Assembly (NCBI GenBank): GCA_903642255.1
Contig: CAHJWP010000003.1
Span: 1 to 43,330 of the forward strand
Source: Sphingomonadaceae bacterium
Lineage (GTDB): Bacteria > Pseudomonadota > Alphaproteobacteria > Sphingomonadales > Sphingomonadaceae
Direction: 5' to 3'
Length of the DNA: 43,330 bases
Below the pieces are notes generated by a model, which saw nothing but the letters and a program-made list of their open reading frames with translations, made no database searches and was not told the origin of the DNA. The first letter of the stretch is position 1, and each line of letters starts with the position of its first letter. Of this stretch, positions 1 through 8,429 are shown one piece after another. Both the position numbers and the translations under genes were made by a program.

Positions 1-123
1 TCGTTCGTCAATATCAGCGGCACGTTGCGCGACGCGATCGACGAATGGCTGGATCAGGCCGAGGCGGGATTGAGCGTCGCGGGCTGGACCGCGGCGTCGA
101 ACGCAATATCCGACCAGGATTGA
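1..123 (+). CDS. C-terminal end of an unrecognised protein, cut by the window edge
   Basis: Frame 1 is open from the first base to a TGA at 121-123 and gives 40 residues with a normal soluble composition, including a stretch DEWLDQAEAGL. It reads like the end of a real protein, but nothing in it identifies a family. It converges on, and overlaps by about 70 bp, the WGR gene on the other strand, so one of the two ends could be wrong. The start lies outside the window. Confidence 0.35.
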   Translation, partial: SFVNISGTLRDAIDEWLDQAEAGLSVAGWTAASNAISDQD

Positions 124-401
124 GACGCCGATCGCGCGCGTTCGCGGTAGGCGACGCCGATGCGGCGGGGCGCGGTCGCGCGAACGCGCAGGCAAGTCGT
201 GACGAGACGACGCGCTTGGCGCTCATCATCGACGACGTGGACGATCGTTCGTCCCGGTGCGCCGAGCCGGCCAAACGTGATCGTCACCAGCCAGGCGCCG
301 AACAGGTCTTGGCCGGCTTCGACGCGGTAGCGTCGCCGGCAGTTGCAAGCGGCGTCGATCGCCGCGAGTTCGATGAGGAAGCACATGGCCGATGCTATCA
401 A
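54..401 (-). CDS. WGR domain-containing protein
   Basis: 115 residues. About residues 22-90 fit the WGR domain, a small nucleic-acid-associated fold: RRRYRVEAGQDLFGAW, then TFGRLG (the W-G-R position reads F-G-R), then a Gly-rich turn and a basic helix. Small stand-alone WGR proteins of this type occur on sphingomonad plasmids and islands; their role is not known. Met6 is an alternative start. The last ~25 residues look less like a domain and overlap the convergent gene end at 1-123. It is in the same orientation as the DUF932 gene, separated from it by two hairpins. Confidence 0.55.
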   Translation of the reverse strand: MIASAMCFLIELAAIDAACNCRRRYRVEAGQDLFGAWLVTITFGRLGAPGRTIVHVVDDERQARRLVTTCLRVRATAPRRIGVAYRERARSASQSWSDIAFDAAVQPATLNPASA

Positions 402-474
402 GCGCGGCAGCGCTGCTCTAACGACTTGTCTGAATCACCCGGCATGGGTGATCGATCTCCTATCACCGACGGAT

Positions 475-533
475 CGGGCGGCCCCGCCGAGGGCCGCCCG
501 CAATTTCTGGGGGCCGCCATGATAGGCGGCCCC
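475..533 (-). terminator. Tandem GC hairpins downstream of the DUF932 gene
   Basis: Two perfect stems lie back to back: CGGGCGGCCC (475-484) pairs with GGGCCGCCCG (491-500), and GGGGCCGCC (510-518) pairs with GGCGGCCCC (525-533). They start 6 bp after the DUF932 stop codon on the minus strand. No long U-tract follows, so they may act as terminator, RNA-stabilising or bidirectional elements. Confidence 0.55.
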
Positions 534-539
534 AATCGG

Positions 540-1382
540 TCAGACCGCTTTGATGCGCTGCATCCCCTCCGCCAGCGTCCACAGCGCGCGATTGAGGCCG
601 ACGCCCTGATCGATACCGTTGATCGGCCGCGTCGTGCTGCGGCGTATCTGGCCGTTGGCATTCTGGCGGCGTCCGGAAAGTCCACCGCGCAGCACGTTCT
701 CCTGAATGACGTTGAACGTGGTCCACAGGCTTTGCCCGACATCCTCGCGGCGACGGGGATTGATGATCTGTTCGGGGCGGACGGGGCTGTCCTCCTCGCC
801 GTAGCGGGCGACAAGGCTCGCCTCCGCCAGCACGCGCTGCTCGGGTTCGGACAGGCGAATATCCTTCATCTGCTCGGATGCGTCGATCAGGCGAGGGAAG
901 TCCTCGGCGACGGTGAAAACGCCCTCGATGATCTGGTCCTGAATCTTGCCCTTGTGGCTGACGCGGACCTCCTCGAACCGCTCGCCCGCGATCATGCTGT
1001 TGGTGCAGACGAACCGCAGCATCCCAGCGAACATCTGATAGGCGCTGGTGCCGTCATGACTGTTGACGATAATCACCTCGGCGGCCTCGGCCTTTCCGAT
1101 CTGATCGTCGCGGCGAAGGCGCAGCATATGCTTGGCGTGACCGTGGCGGCTGCCGTCGCGCGGCACCGACTGGACCGCAAAAAACGGCTGCCAACCCTCC
1201 CGGCGCAAACCCTCGACGATCTCGATCGTGGGGACGTAGACGTAGCGATCCGAACGGCTGTCGTGCGCCTCGCCCGCGAAGATCGAAGGGACGTGGGCGC
1301 GCAGCGCGTCGTTGTCGAGCGGGGTGCGGCCCGTGATCTCGTGCGAGCGACGTCCGAACCGGGTGGCGAGCTGATGATACAT
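540..1382 (-). CDS. DUF932 domain-containing protein (phage/plasmid-like)
   Basis: 280 residues from ATG at 1382. The frame is open further upstream to 1613, but that extension is low-complexity Arg/Pro sequence, whereas the protein proper begins MYHQLATRFGRRSHEI. The body (VPTIEIVEGLRREGW, QPFFAVQSVPRDGSR, the central NSHDGTSAYQM, then a CTNSM segment) is the pattern of the DUF932 family, common on plasmids, integrative elements and phages of proteobacteria. Biochemical role is unknown; gene context in the family suggests a link to plasmid or phage DNA biology. It supports the view that the left end of the window is mobile DNA. Confidence 0.8.
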   Translation of the reverse strand: MYHQLATRFGRRSHEITGRTPLDNDALRAHVPSIFAGEAHDSRSDRYVYVPTIEIVEGLRREGWQPFFAVQSVPRDGSRHGHAKHMLRLRRDDQIGKAEAAEVIIVNSHDGTSAYQMFAGMLRFVCTNSMIAGERFEEVRVSHKGKIQDQIIEGVFTVAEDFPRLIDASEQMKDIRLSEPEQRVLAEASLVARYGEEDSPVRPEQIINPRRREDVGQSLWTTFNVIQENVLRGGLSGRRQNANGQIRRSTTRPINGIDQGVGLNRALWTLAEGMQRIKAV

Positions 1383-1719
1383 GACTGTTTCCTTCTCAAT
1401 CGACCGCAGGGCGATGGCCCCGCCATCAACCCTGCCTTCGTGGCGAACAGCCGGGGGCGAGGGGGGCAGCGAGAATCCTACGGGGTGGTGCGGGCGCACT
1501 GAGCGCAGCGAGGGAGCCACGGCCCGGCTGATTGTCGTTGCTGGGGAGAGGGGGCGGCGCGCCCCTTTCCCCGACCAGGCAACGGATCTCGCCGGCAACG
1601 CCGGCGTCGTCATCCGCAGGCGTCAGCCTGCGCGCGAGCGATCGTGTCCCGGATGGGACGAGACGCCGGAGGCGGCTCGGTCGGAGCGCAGCGAAGATAG
1701 AGCGCGGCCGGCAAGGCGC

Positions 1720-1737
1720 GCCAAGACATGTCTTGGC
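1720..1737. repeat. 18-bp perfect palindrome
   Basis: GCCAAGACATGTCTTGGC is its own reverse complement over all 18 bases, with no spacer. It lies 60 bp before the metal regulator start and just outside the G-tract operator. A dimeric DNA-binding protein site or a recombination/replication site are both possible; nothing decides between them. Confidence 0.55.
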
Positions 1738-1764
1738 CTGCTCACAGCTAAGCTAATATCTATT

Positions 1765-1784
1765 GTATAGGGTAGGGGGGTATG
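1765..1784. promoter_or_regulatory. Probable operator of the CsoR/RcnR-family repressor
   Basis: The site reads GTATAGGGTAGGGGGGTATG and contains TA-GGGGGG-TA, the G-tract flanked by TA steps that RcnR/FrmR-class repressors bind. It ends 13 bp before the regulator start codon, so binding would block transcription of the regulator-exporter-ZIP operon. No conventional Shine-Dalgarno lies before the ATG. Confidence 0.65.
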
Positions 1785-1797
1785 CCAATATGCATAA

Positions 1798-2073
1798 ATG
1801 CACATAGCACATCACCGAGAAAAGCTGCTCGCTCGCGTCCGTCGGCTGAAGGGGCAGGTGGAGGCGATCGAGCGCGCGCTGGAGGGTGATGCCTCCTGCG
1901 GTTCGGTACTTCACCAGATCGCCGGCGCTCGCGGCGCGATGGCGGGATTGATGGCGGAGGTGGTGGAAGACCACATCGTCTCGCACCTCGTCGATCCCGA
2001 CGTACATCCCGGCGCGCTTGATCGCGTTGCCACCGAAGAACTCCTCGAAGTCGTCAGGGCCTATCTGAAATGA
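1798..2073 (+). CDS. dmeR: RcnR/FrmR-class metal-sensing repressor (DmeR-like)
   Basis: 91 residues, all-helical CsoR/RcnR family (DUF156). The signature REKLLARVRRLKGQVEAIER is intact. Candidate metal ligands are His2, Cys34, His59 and His63, which fit the H-C-H-H set of nickel/cobalt RcnR rather than the C-H-C set of copper CsoR; this is read from sequence only. Formaldehyde-type FrmR proteins share Cys34, but the downstream CDF exporter argues for a metal. The gene overlaps the exporter start by 4 bp and has a G-tract operator directly upstream, so autorepression relieved by Co(II)/Ni(II) is the likely model, as for DmeRF in rhizobia. Confidence 0.82.
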   Translation: MHIAHHREKLLARVRRLKGQVEAIERALEGDASCGSVLHQIAGARGAMAGLMAEVVEDHIVSHLVDPDVHPGALDRVATEELLEVVRAYLK

Positions 2074-3317
2074 GCGAAGTCCACTCTCCGATCACCGCTG
2101 GCATCACGCCGCACGACCATGTGTTTCTCGGCGAAGGTCACGAGCGCAACGAGCGGCGGACCTGGTTCGTGATCGTACTCTGCGGGATCATGATGCTCAT
2201 CGAGATCGTCGGCGGCATCATGTTCGGCTCGATCGCGCTCGTCGCCGATGGGCTGCACATGTCGACCCATGCCGGTGCGCTGCTGCTTGCGGCCTTGGCC
2301 TATACCTTCTCGCGCCGATACGCGAACGACCCGCGTTTCACGTTCGGCACCGGCAAGCTCGGTGACCTCGCCGGGTTTACCAGTGCGATCGTGCTAGCGA
2401 TGATCGCGCTGCTGATCGGCTATGAGTCCGTCACCCGCCTGCTGGCACCGGTGCCGATCCACTTCGGCGAGGCGATCCCGATCGCGGTACTCGGCCTGGG
2501 CGTCAACGTCGCCAGCGCATGGCTTCTGAGTGCTGGCGGTCACGATCACGGGCATAGCCACGGACACGACGATCATGACGAAGAGCATGAGGACGAAGCA
2601 CAGCGGATCACGCTTGCCGGTCGCGCGATGCTGCTGTCGATCCATGAAGACGGGGTTCCCCCTCGCTTCCGTCTCACGAGCGAGGATGGGGCTCTGCTCC
2701 CAGGCGAGATAACGATCGAAACGGTGCGTGACGGCGACGTACGCCAGCGCTTTGTGATGGTAGCGCGTGCCGGTTATCTCGAGAGCCGCCACGAAATCCC
2801 CGAACCGCACGCGTTCGCCGCACGCGTCGATGTCGCAGGGCAGGTGCAGGAGATTAGGTTCGAAGAGCATGACCACGACCATGGTGCGCACCACCGCGAC
2901 AACAATATGCGTGCCGCCGTCATCCACGTCGTCGCCGACGCGGCGGTATCGGTGCTGGTGATCGTCGGGCTGATCCTGGCGCGTACCTTTGGCTGGCTGT
3001 GGATGGACCCGATCGCGGGCCTCATCGGAGCGGCCGTCATCGCCAGTTGGTCCTATGGCTTGGTGCGCGATACCGGCGCGATCCTGCTCGACATGCTGCC
3101 GAATGCGCGAACCGCCGATCGTCTCCGGTGCGAGATCGAGGGCGGCGGCGACCAGGTGGTCGATCTGCACCTTTGGCGGCTCGGCCCGGGCCATCTCGGC
3201 GCGATCGTCGCCGTCGCGACCAACACCGACCGCGATGGTGCCTTTTATCGCGAGCGGCTTGCCCATATTCCATCGTTATCGCATCTCACGATCGAGGTGA
3301 ACCGGGCAGCGGCATGA
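2070..3317 (+). CDS. dmeF: CDF-family Co/Ni-type exporter with inserted soluble domain (DmeF-like)
   Basis: 415 residues, cation diffusion facilitator that would export divalent metal from the cytoplasm in exchange for protons. Six membrane segments are visible (about 32-54, 66-80, 102-122, 134-154, 284-304, 312-332). The TM5 site is canonical (His286-x3-Asp290), but the TM2 site reads His63-x3-His67, with His where zinc CDFs have Asp. Two His-rich stretches (158-173 and 267-275) flank about 90 extra residues (about 178-266) of beta-rich soluble sequence between TM4 and TM5, so the protein is some 90 residues longer than usual members. It overlaps the repressor gene and the ZIP gene by 4 bp each: one operon. 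Confidence 0.85.
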   Translation: MSEVHSPITAGITPHDHVFLGEGHERNERRTWFVIVLCGIMMLIEIVGGIMFGSIALVADGLHMSTHAGALLLAALAYTFSRRYANDPRFTFGTGKLGDLAGFTSAIVLAMIALLIGYESVTRLLAPVPIHFGEAIPIAVLGLGVNVASAWLLSAGGHDHGHSHGHDDHDEEHEDEAQRITLAGRAMLLSIHEDGVPPRFRLTSEDGALLPGEITIETVRDGDVRQRFVMVARAGYLESRHEIPEPHAFAARVDVAGQVQEIRFEEHDHDHGAHHRDNNMRAAVIHVVADAAVSVLVIVGLILARTFGWLWMDPIAGLIGAAVIASWSYGLVRDTGAILLDMLPNARTADRLRCEIEGGGDQVVDLHLWRLGPGHLGAIVAVATNTDRDGAFYRERLAHIPSLSHLTIEVNRAAA

Positions 3318-4039
3318 CCATGACGCATCTGCCGTTTGCGCTTCTAATCGGGGTTGTAACGGCAGTCGCGACACTCATTGGGGGCACGCTTGCGATACGA
3401 TTTAGCACTGCGCGAGGACTGCTGTTCGGCTTCAGCAGCGGCGCTGTCGTCGGCGTTGCGCTACTTGATCTGTTGCCTGAGGCGGTCGATCTCGTAAGGC
3501 CGAATGGAACCGCCCTAAGCGTGACGACGGCGGCGGCTTGCGGATTTGCTGGCTATTGCCTGCTCGACCGGTCCACGGCCATGCTATTCGCGCGCCGGGA
3601 AGCGCATGGCAGGCATCTCGGACCGGCTAGCCTGACCATGCACAGCCTGATGGATGGTCTTGGCATCGGTCTCGCTTTCCAGGTGTCGTCAGCAGCGGGA
3701 GTGATCGTCGCCGTCGCAGTCCTGGCGCACGATGTCCTCGACGGGGCTAACACGGTTACCCTTAGCCTCGCGGATGGCGGCAGCGTACGAGTAGCGCGCC
3801 GCTGGCTTGCCGCTGACGCGCTGGCGCCCCTGGTCGGCATAATGGTCGCGCGCATGGTGAACGTCCCGGCATCGACCCTGGCCGTGCTGCTCGGCATATT
3901 CGCCGGCGGCTTTCTGTTTATCGGTGCAAGCGAGCTATTGCCGCGAAGCCGTGACGGCGAAACAGGGTTGGCGAGAGCTGGGGCGACAGCGCTGGGGTTG
4001 GCTTTCATGTATTTGGTTGTGACGCTCGCCGGATCATGA
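3314..4039 (+). CDS. ZIP-family metal transporter
   Basis: 241 residues with about eight hydrophobic segments. The ZIP metal site is visible in two helices: His110-Ser-Leu-Met-Asp114 and His139-Asp140-Val-Leu-Asp143. A LDLLPEA motif near residue 51 and SELLP near the C-terminus are also typical of this family. ZIP proteins usually move divalent metals into the cytoplasm; some members in resistance operons may work differently. The ATG at 3314 overlaps the exporter stop codon (ATGA), so it is translated with dmeR-dmeF. A diverged copy of the last ~30 codons of another ZIP gene lies at 9,896-9,991. Confidence 0.82.
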   Translation: MTMTHLPFALLIGVVTAVATLIGGTLAIRFSTARGLLFGFSSGAVVGVALLDLLPEAVDLVRPNGTALSVTTAAACGFAGYCLLDRSTAMLFARREAHGRHLGPASLTMHSLMDGLGIGLAFQVSSAAGVIVAVAVLAHDVLDGANTVTLSLADGGSVRVARRWLAADALAPLVGIMVARMVNVPASTLAVLLGIFAGGFLFIGASELLPRSRDGETGLARAGATALGLAFMYLVVTLAGS

Positions 4040-4081
4040 GGCAAAGGTACAGGCCTTCCACGGCGTCGGCCGGTTCGACCG

Positions 4082-4102
4082 TTGGGCTTGTGGGTTGCCC
4101 AA
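4082..4102. terminator. Short hairpin between convergent genes
   Basis: TTGGGC (4082-4087) pairs with GCCCAA (4097-4102) across a 9-base loop, between the ZIP stop (+) and the response regulator stop (-). It lacks a T-tract, so a bidirectional terminator role is only a guess. Confidence 0.25.
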
Positions 4103-4168
4103 GGTTGACACTAGCCGAACGCAGGGCGGACCCGGTGTCGAGCTCCTGAGCTGTTGAAACGTCAAGCG

Positions 4169-4783
4169 CTAGGATACACCTGCTTCAAGCGCTAGCCGGA
4201 CCAGGTCGGCCGTGCGGTTGACGCCCAGCTTCGACTTTATTTGAGTACACGTATTCGCAATTGTTTTGTAGCCGAGTCCGAGCGCAGCAGCGATCTCACT
4301 TAGACTTCGACCACGGGCAAGCAGACGCATAATTTCAAGGTCTCGTGGCGTAAGCTGTTCGAACGCTTCGGGTGGCGCCGAATTGAGCACCATCGTCTGG
4401 GCGAGATCGCGTTCGATGTAGCGTCCATTTGCCGCGACCTGACGGATCGCTGCGACAAGCTCGTTAGGAGCGATGTTCTTGCTGACGTACCCCCTCGCGC
4501 CTGCTTCCATCGCACGGTTCACATATAAAGGCTCGGCGTGCATGCTTAGAACGAGCACGGGAAGGTTTGGCGCGACAGTCGCCAGCCGACTGAGCAATTC
4601 CAGGCCGCCCAATTCGGGCAAGTTCATATCGAGCAGCACAAGGTCCACCTGCCGAGTCCTCACGAGGGCAAGCGCCTCGCGCCCGGTGGCCGCCTCAAGT
4701 ATTTTACCGTCGAAGATGCCGCGAAGGAGCCGCCGCAGTCCATCACGCACGATAGCGTGGTCGTCGACGATCAGGATATTCAC
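4169..4783 (-). CDS. NarL/FixJ-family response regulator
   Basis: 204 residues. Receiver domain 1-120 with acidic pocket Asp7/Asp8, phospho-acceptor Asp52 (LLDMNLPELGG), Ser80 at the switch position and Lys102. A LuxR-type helix-turn-helix fills about 140-204 (LTPRDLEIMRLLARGRS, then SEIAAALGLGYKTIANTC). It would bind DNA as a phosphorylated dimer. It overlaps the upstream histidine kinase by 4 bp, so the two are co-translated partners. The inverted-repeat region before the divergent TonB receptor gene is a candidate target. Confidence 0.9.
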   Translation of the reverse strand: MNILIVDDHAIVRDGLRRLLRGIFDGKILEAATGREALALVRTRQVDLVLLDMNLPELGGLELLSRLATVAPNLPVLVLSMHAEPLYVNRAMEAGARGYVSKNIAPNELVAAIRQVAANGRYIERDLAQTMVLNSAPPEAFEQLTPRDLEIMRLLARGRSLSEIAAALGLGYKTIANTCTQIKSKLGVNRTADLVRLALEAGVS

Positions 4784-6102
4784 GAGCCGATCCTACCAGC
4801 TCGTTCAAATAGAACGTGAACGGTCCACCCCATCATGTCCTTATCGATGCGCAACCGACCCCCTGCGGCGTGCACCCGCTCACGCATACTGGTAAGTCCT
4901 AACCCAGGAACTTCGTCAACGATTGCCTTTGCGCCTCCGCGGTTAGATATCAAAACCGCTATGCTGTCCGCAGCTTGGGCGACCGAGATCGCCAAGGAAG
5001 TGGTCTTGGCGTGCCTCAGCGCGTTAGCGACAGCTTCTTGAACCACCCGGTAGATGACATCGCGTAACGCGTCGGGGACGAACGTATCGGCACCATCGAA
5101 ACCGCCGACATATTCGATTTCAGGCTGACGGGTTCTCCAGAATTTTATCACATCGCGCAAGGCCGCCTCCAGGCCGAGCTCTGCTGCACGCGTCGGTCTC
5201 AATCGAGCGATCAATTCGCGGACTTCGCGCTGCATGTAGCTGACCGCGCTCTTGATCGAACCGATCTGTTCCGGGATGGCGCGGGTCTCGCCAGCGGCGA
5301 GACTACGGCCGATCATTTCGGCATCGAGTGCTACGGCAAACAGGTGAGGTCCAATTTCATCGTGAAGGTCGCGCGCAATCTCTGCGCGTTCCTCATCCTG
5401 AATGGTCAACAATTGCGCCTCTAGCGTCCGGTTACGGGCATCGATGTCGGCCAGCCGCTCGGCCATCGCGTTGAAGCCACGCTGAAGCTTAAGCAGTTCG
5501 GGCGGACCCTGCTCCGCAACGGGGGCGTGCTCGCCGTCGCCGCCGATCCTCTCGAGCCCTTCCGACAGATCCGCCAACGGTGCGAGCGCACGCCCGATCA
5601 CCAGGTAAATAAGGGTCAGGCCCAACCCAACGGCGACTGCGAACAATTGAATTGCGCCGACATCTGCGGACCAGAGTGATGCGATGTCGCTCGCGGGCTC
5701 TGGCTTCAAGATCAGCACTCCCCCGCTGCCGCCTGGGACTTGGATCGCCGCTTGCGGAAGGCGCGGATTAAGTAACTCCGCGAACCAATCCGGGGCAGCC
5801 TTGTCAGGGGAGGCCGCTTGCGATGTGAAACGGAGCCGCGCAGTGGAATCGAACACCGCAGCCTTGATATGCCGATTGCCCTCGAAGGTTGCGACAAGCT
5901 GTCTCAAGTCGCGCTCCGGATGATCCGAATGCGGCAGATCTTCAAACGCAGAGCGCACTGTCTGCAGTCCGCCCGTTCGTGCCGCACCGAGTTCAACAGC
6001 CAGCTCGTTCCGTGCGCTGCTCCACGCGGTGACCGCATAGATTGCGACGCTCACCAGCAGCACCAGACCAATCAGGCCGATTACTCTTCCTCGTAGCGAC
6101 AT
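4780..6102 (-). CDS. Sensor histidine kinase, HisKA_3 (NarX/UhpB-like)
   Basis: 440 residues. TM1 about 8-28, a periplasmic sensor region about 29-150 resembling the LapD/MoxY N-terminal type, TM2 about 148-170, HAMP about 170-225, then the HisKA_3 dimerisation box with phospho-acceptor His in ERAEIARDLHDEIGPH, and a HATPase_c domain with N-box VVQEAVANALRHA and G-box GLGLTSMRERV. It would autophosphorylate on His and pass phosphate to Asp52 of the overlapping response regulator. The signal is not evident from sequence; the next-door outer-membrane receptor suggests an extracytoplasmic nutrient, metal or surface cue. Confidence 0.9.
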   Translation of the reverse strand: MSLRGRVIGLIGLVLLVSVAIYAVTAWSSARNELAVELGAARTGGLQTVRSAFEDLPHSDHPERDLRQLVATFEGNRHIKAAVFDSTARLRFTSQAASPDKAAPDWFAELLNPRLPQAAIQVPGGSGGVLILKPEPASDIASLWSADVGAIQLFAVAVGLGLTLIYLVIGRALAPLADLSEGLERIGGDGEHAPVAEQGPPELLKLQRGFNAMAERLADIDARNRTLEAQLLTIQDEERAEIARDLHDEIGPHLFAVALDAEMIGRSLAAGETRAIPEQIGSIKSAVSYMQREVRELIARLRPTRAAELGLEAALRDVIKFWRTRQPEIEYVGGFDGADTFVPDALRDVIYRVVQEAVANALRHAKTTSLAISVAQAADSIAVLISNRGGAKAIVDEVPGLGLTSMRERVHAAGGRLRIDKDMMGWTVHVLFERAGRIGS

Positions 6103-6151
6103 GTGGCCGGCATATCACAGCCGCGTCGGGATGCTTCCCCTCAGGCTCGAT

Positions 6152-6179
6152 CGGGAAAGTTTTCCCGAAATATCGGGAA
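6152..6179. promoter_or_regulatory. Overlapping inverted repeats in the kinase/TonB-receptor divergent promoter
   Basis: Three alternating half-sites occur: CGGGAAA (6152-6158), TTTCCCG (6161-6167) and CGGGAA (6174-6179). Half-sites one and two form a palindrome with a 2-bp gap; two and three form one with a 6-bp gap. The position between divergent genes suits control of both. The response regulator encoded next door is the obvious candidate binder, but this is inference. Confidence 0.5.
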
Positions 6180-6246
6180 GATTCGGCATCGCCACGGGGC
6201 CTGGCGTCGCCGCAAGGAGATTTGGACAAGAACAAAAGGGATTTCG

Positions 6247-8421
6247 ATGCGTATCTCATCGTCCATTATGGCTACAGCGTCGATTGCAGCACTCATGCTC
6301 GGGGCGACCCAGGCAAGCGCACTGTCGACCGGTCAGGCGACTGCGGGCTCGACCGATCTCAGCGATGCCCAGGCCGCGGCGCCCGGGAAGGATATCGTCG
6401 TGACCGCCAAGCGTTTGGACGACGCTCGCGCATCGATCCAGCCTTCCTTGGGTGCGACTAGCTACACGATCACCAACGAGACGATCCAAGCGCTGCCAGG
6501 CGGCGACAATCAGCAGTTCAACCAGATCATCTTGCAGCTTCCCGGGGTCGTGCAGGACGGATTCGGACAGTTCCACGTCCGCGACGACCACAACAACCTG
6601 CAGTACCGGATAAATGGCACGATCCTTCCCGAAGGCATCGCTGTATTTGGGCAGACGCTTTCGCCGAGGCTTATCGACCGGTTCAGCCTACTGACCGGCG
6701 CATTGCCGGCGCAGTACGGCTTGCGCACCGCAGGGGTCATCGACGTCACGACGAAGAGCGGATTGTTCAATAATGGCGGATCGGCGTCGATCTACGGTGG
6801 TAGCCACGACATGATCGAGCCGAGCATCGAATATGGCGGACATAGCGGTTCGACGAACTATTTCTTCTCCGGCGATTATCGCCATAACAATCTTGGGATC
6901 GAGAATGTCGATCCAACTCGTAGTGCGATCCACGACAAGACCGACCAGTTTCAGGGCTTCGGCTACGTCGATCACATCATAGACGAGAATAACCGGGTGT
7001 CGTTCGTCGGCGGCTACTCGAACCAGTCTTTCCAGATTCCCAATCCGCAGGGGCTGCAGCCAGACGGCACCTATAACGTGAACGGCCAATCCGCCTTTCA
7101 ATCGGACAATTTGAACGAGCGTCAGATCGAAAAGACGGCGTTCGGACAGCTGGCTTTCCTACATGACGAAGGTGCGCTTACATACCAGGCCTCGGTATTT
7201 GGCCGCTACTCGACGCTTCGTTACCGCCCTGATGGACTCGGCGACCTGTTATTCACGGGCCAGGCACAGAACGCCTACAAAACCGACGTCACGTTCGGTG
7301 GACAGCTTGATGCTTCTTACAAGCTGAACGGCTGGAACACGCTACGCGGCGGGGCGCTCGTGACGCGGGATCGCGGTACCAGCAGAACGACCACTGCAGT
7401 TTTCCCGGTGGATGACGATGGCAACCAGAGCGGACAGCCGATGAATATCGTCGACAACGGAGGGCAGACCGAGGTCACCGAAAGCGTCTATCTGCAGGAC
7501 GAGCTAAAGATACTGCCCGTACTGACCTTTAACTTCGGCGGCCGCTTCGATCATTATTGCGGCTATCGCTGTGAGCAGCAGTTCAGCCCGCGTGCGAACA
7601 TCGTGTACCAGCAGGGCGGCACGACGATCCACCTCGGCTATGCACGCTACTTCTCACCGCCACCATTCGAGCTGGTGGCGGCCACGACGGTCGCGCTGTT
7701 CAACAACACCAGCGCCGCAGCAGCGAACCAAGTCGACACGACACCCTTCGCGGAGCGTCAGAATTATTACGACATCGGCATCCAGCAGAAGATCGGCGGC
7801 GCCTTTACGATCGGCGTCGATGCCTATCATCGCCGCTCCAAGAACCTGATTGATGAGGGGCAGTTCGGTGCCCCGATTATCCTGACCCCGTTCAATTACC
7901 TGCACGGCCGGATCGACGGTATTGAGGCCAATACCAGCTACAGCGCGCACGGACTGCTCGCTTATGCGAATTTCGCCTATGCCAAGGCCAAGGGCGAGAA
8001 CATCACGTCGAGCGAGTTCAGCTTCGATCCCGTTGATCTGGCCTACATCCAGAACCACTATATCTACCTGGATCACGACCAGACATACACGGCTTCGGGC
8101 GGCCTTTCCTACACGATGCAGGATGGCACTCTAAAAGGCCTGAAGCTGGGTTTCGATGCATTGTACGGATCGGGTCTGCGCGCCGATCTCACGCTTCCCG
8201 ATGGCAGCACGATACCGAACGGTGGCAAGCTGACGCCGTACGCGACCGTGAACCTGACCGCCTCCTATCATTTGGCGCACCCGGGCCTCGGCATCCGGTT
8301 CGACGTCATCAACGTAGCCGATCATGTCTACGAGATCCGCGACGGAACGGGGGTGGGCGTCGGCGCGCCGCAATATGGCGCGCGGCGCGGCTTCTTCGTG
8401 GGGCTGACCAAAGACCTTTAA
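6247..8421 (+). CDS. TonB-dependent outer-membrane receptor
   Basis: 724 residues from ATG at 6247, which is preceded by AAAAGGG and starts a clean signal peptide (cleavage near residue 25, ...QASA). The frame is open upstream but without a better start. KDIVVTAKR (49-56) is the TonB-box-like motif; a plug domain follows (LPGVVQDGFGQFHVR, then a YGLRTAGVIDVTTKSG segment), then a 22-strand barrel ending in Leu (GFFVGLTKDL). No siderophore-specific motif is recognised and the substrate is unknown. A strong hairpin follows the stop, so it is probably transcribed alone, likely under the divergent two-component system. Confidence 0.88.
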   Translation: MRISSSIMATASIAALMLGATQASALSTGQATAGSTDLSDAQAAAPGKDIVVTAKRLDDARASIQPSLGATSYTITNETIQALPGGDNQQFNQIILQLPGVVQDGFGQFHVRDDHNNLQYRINGTILPEGIAVFGQTLSPRLIDRFSLLTGALPAQYGLRTAGVIDVTTKSGLFNNGGSASIYGGSHDMIEPSIEYGGHSGSTNYFFSGDYRHNNLGIENVDPTRSAIHDKTDQFQGFGYVDHIIDENNRVSFVGGYSNQSFQIPNPQGLQPDGTYNVNGQSAFQSDNLNERQIEKTAFGQLAFLHDEGALTYQASVFGRYSTLRYRPDGLGDLLFTGQAQNAYKTDVTFGGQLDASYKLNGWNTLRGGALVTRDRGTSRTTTAVFPVDDDGNQSGQPMNIVDNGGQTEVTESVYLQDELKILPVLTFNFGGRFDHYCGYRCEQQFSPRANIVYQQGGTTIHLGYARYFSPPPFELVAATTVALFNNTSAAAANQVDTTPFAERQNYYDIGIQQKIGGAFTIGVDAYHRRSKNLIDEGQFGAPIILTPFNYLHGRIDGIEANTSYSAHGLLAYANFAYAKAKGENITSSEFSFDPVDLAYIQNHYIYLDHDQTYTASGGLSYTMQDGTLKGLKLGFDALYGSGLRADLTLPDGSTIPNGGKLTPYATVNLTASYHLAHPGLGIRFDVINVADHVYEIRDGTGVGVGAPQYGARRGFFVGLTKDL

Positions 8422-8429
8422 GACGGGCA

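Larger units (their letters stand above)
1383..1797. other. Intergenic region, no gene recognised, with a long palindrome
   Basis: This stretch separates the minus-strand DUF932 gene from the plus-strand metal regulator. Short open frames here are Arg/Pro-rich and read as noise. It contains two copies of a GAGCGCAGCGA-type word (about 1,500 and 1,684), an 18-bp perfect palindrome (1,720-1,737) and, next to the regulator gene, a G-tract operator. It probably holds divergent promoters. Confidence 0.6.

Noticed and set aside
45-1502. 485-residue plus-strand open frame
   Set aside because: It is the shadow of the minus-strand WGR and DUF932 genes; its protein shows no domain and is full of Arg/Asp runs typical of antisense GC-rich frames.
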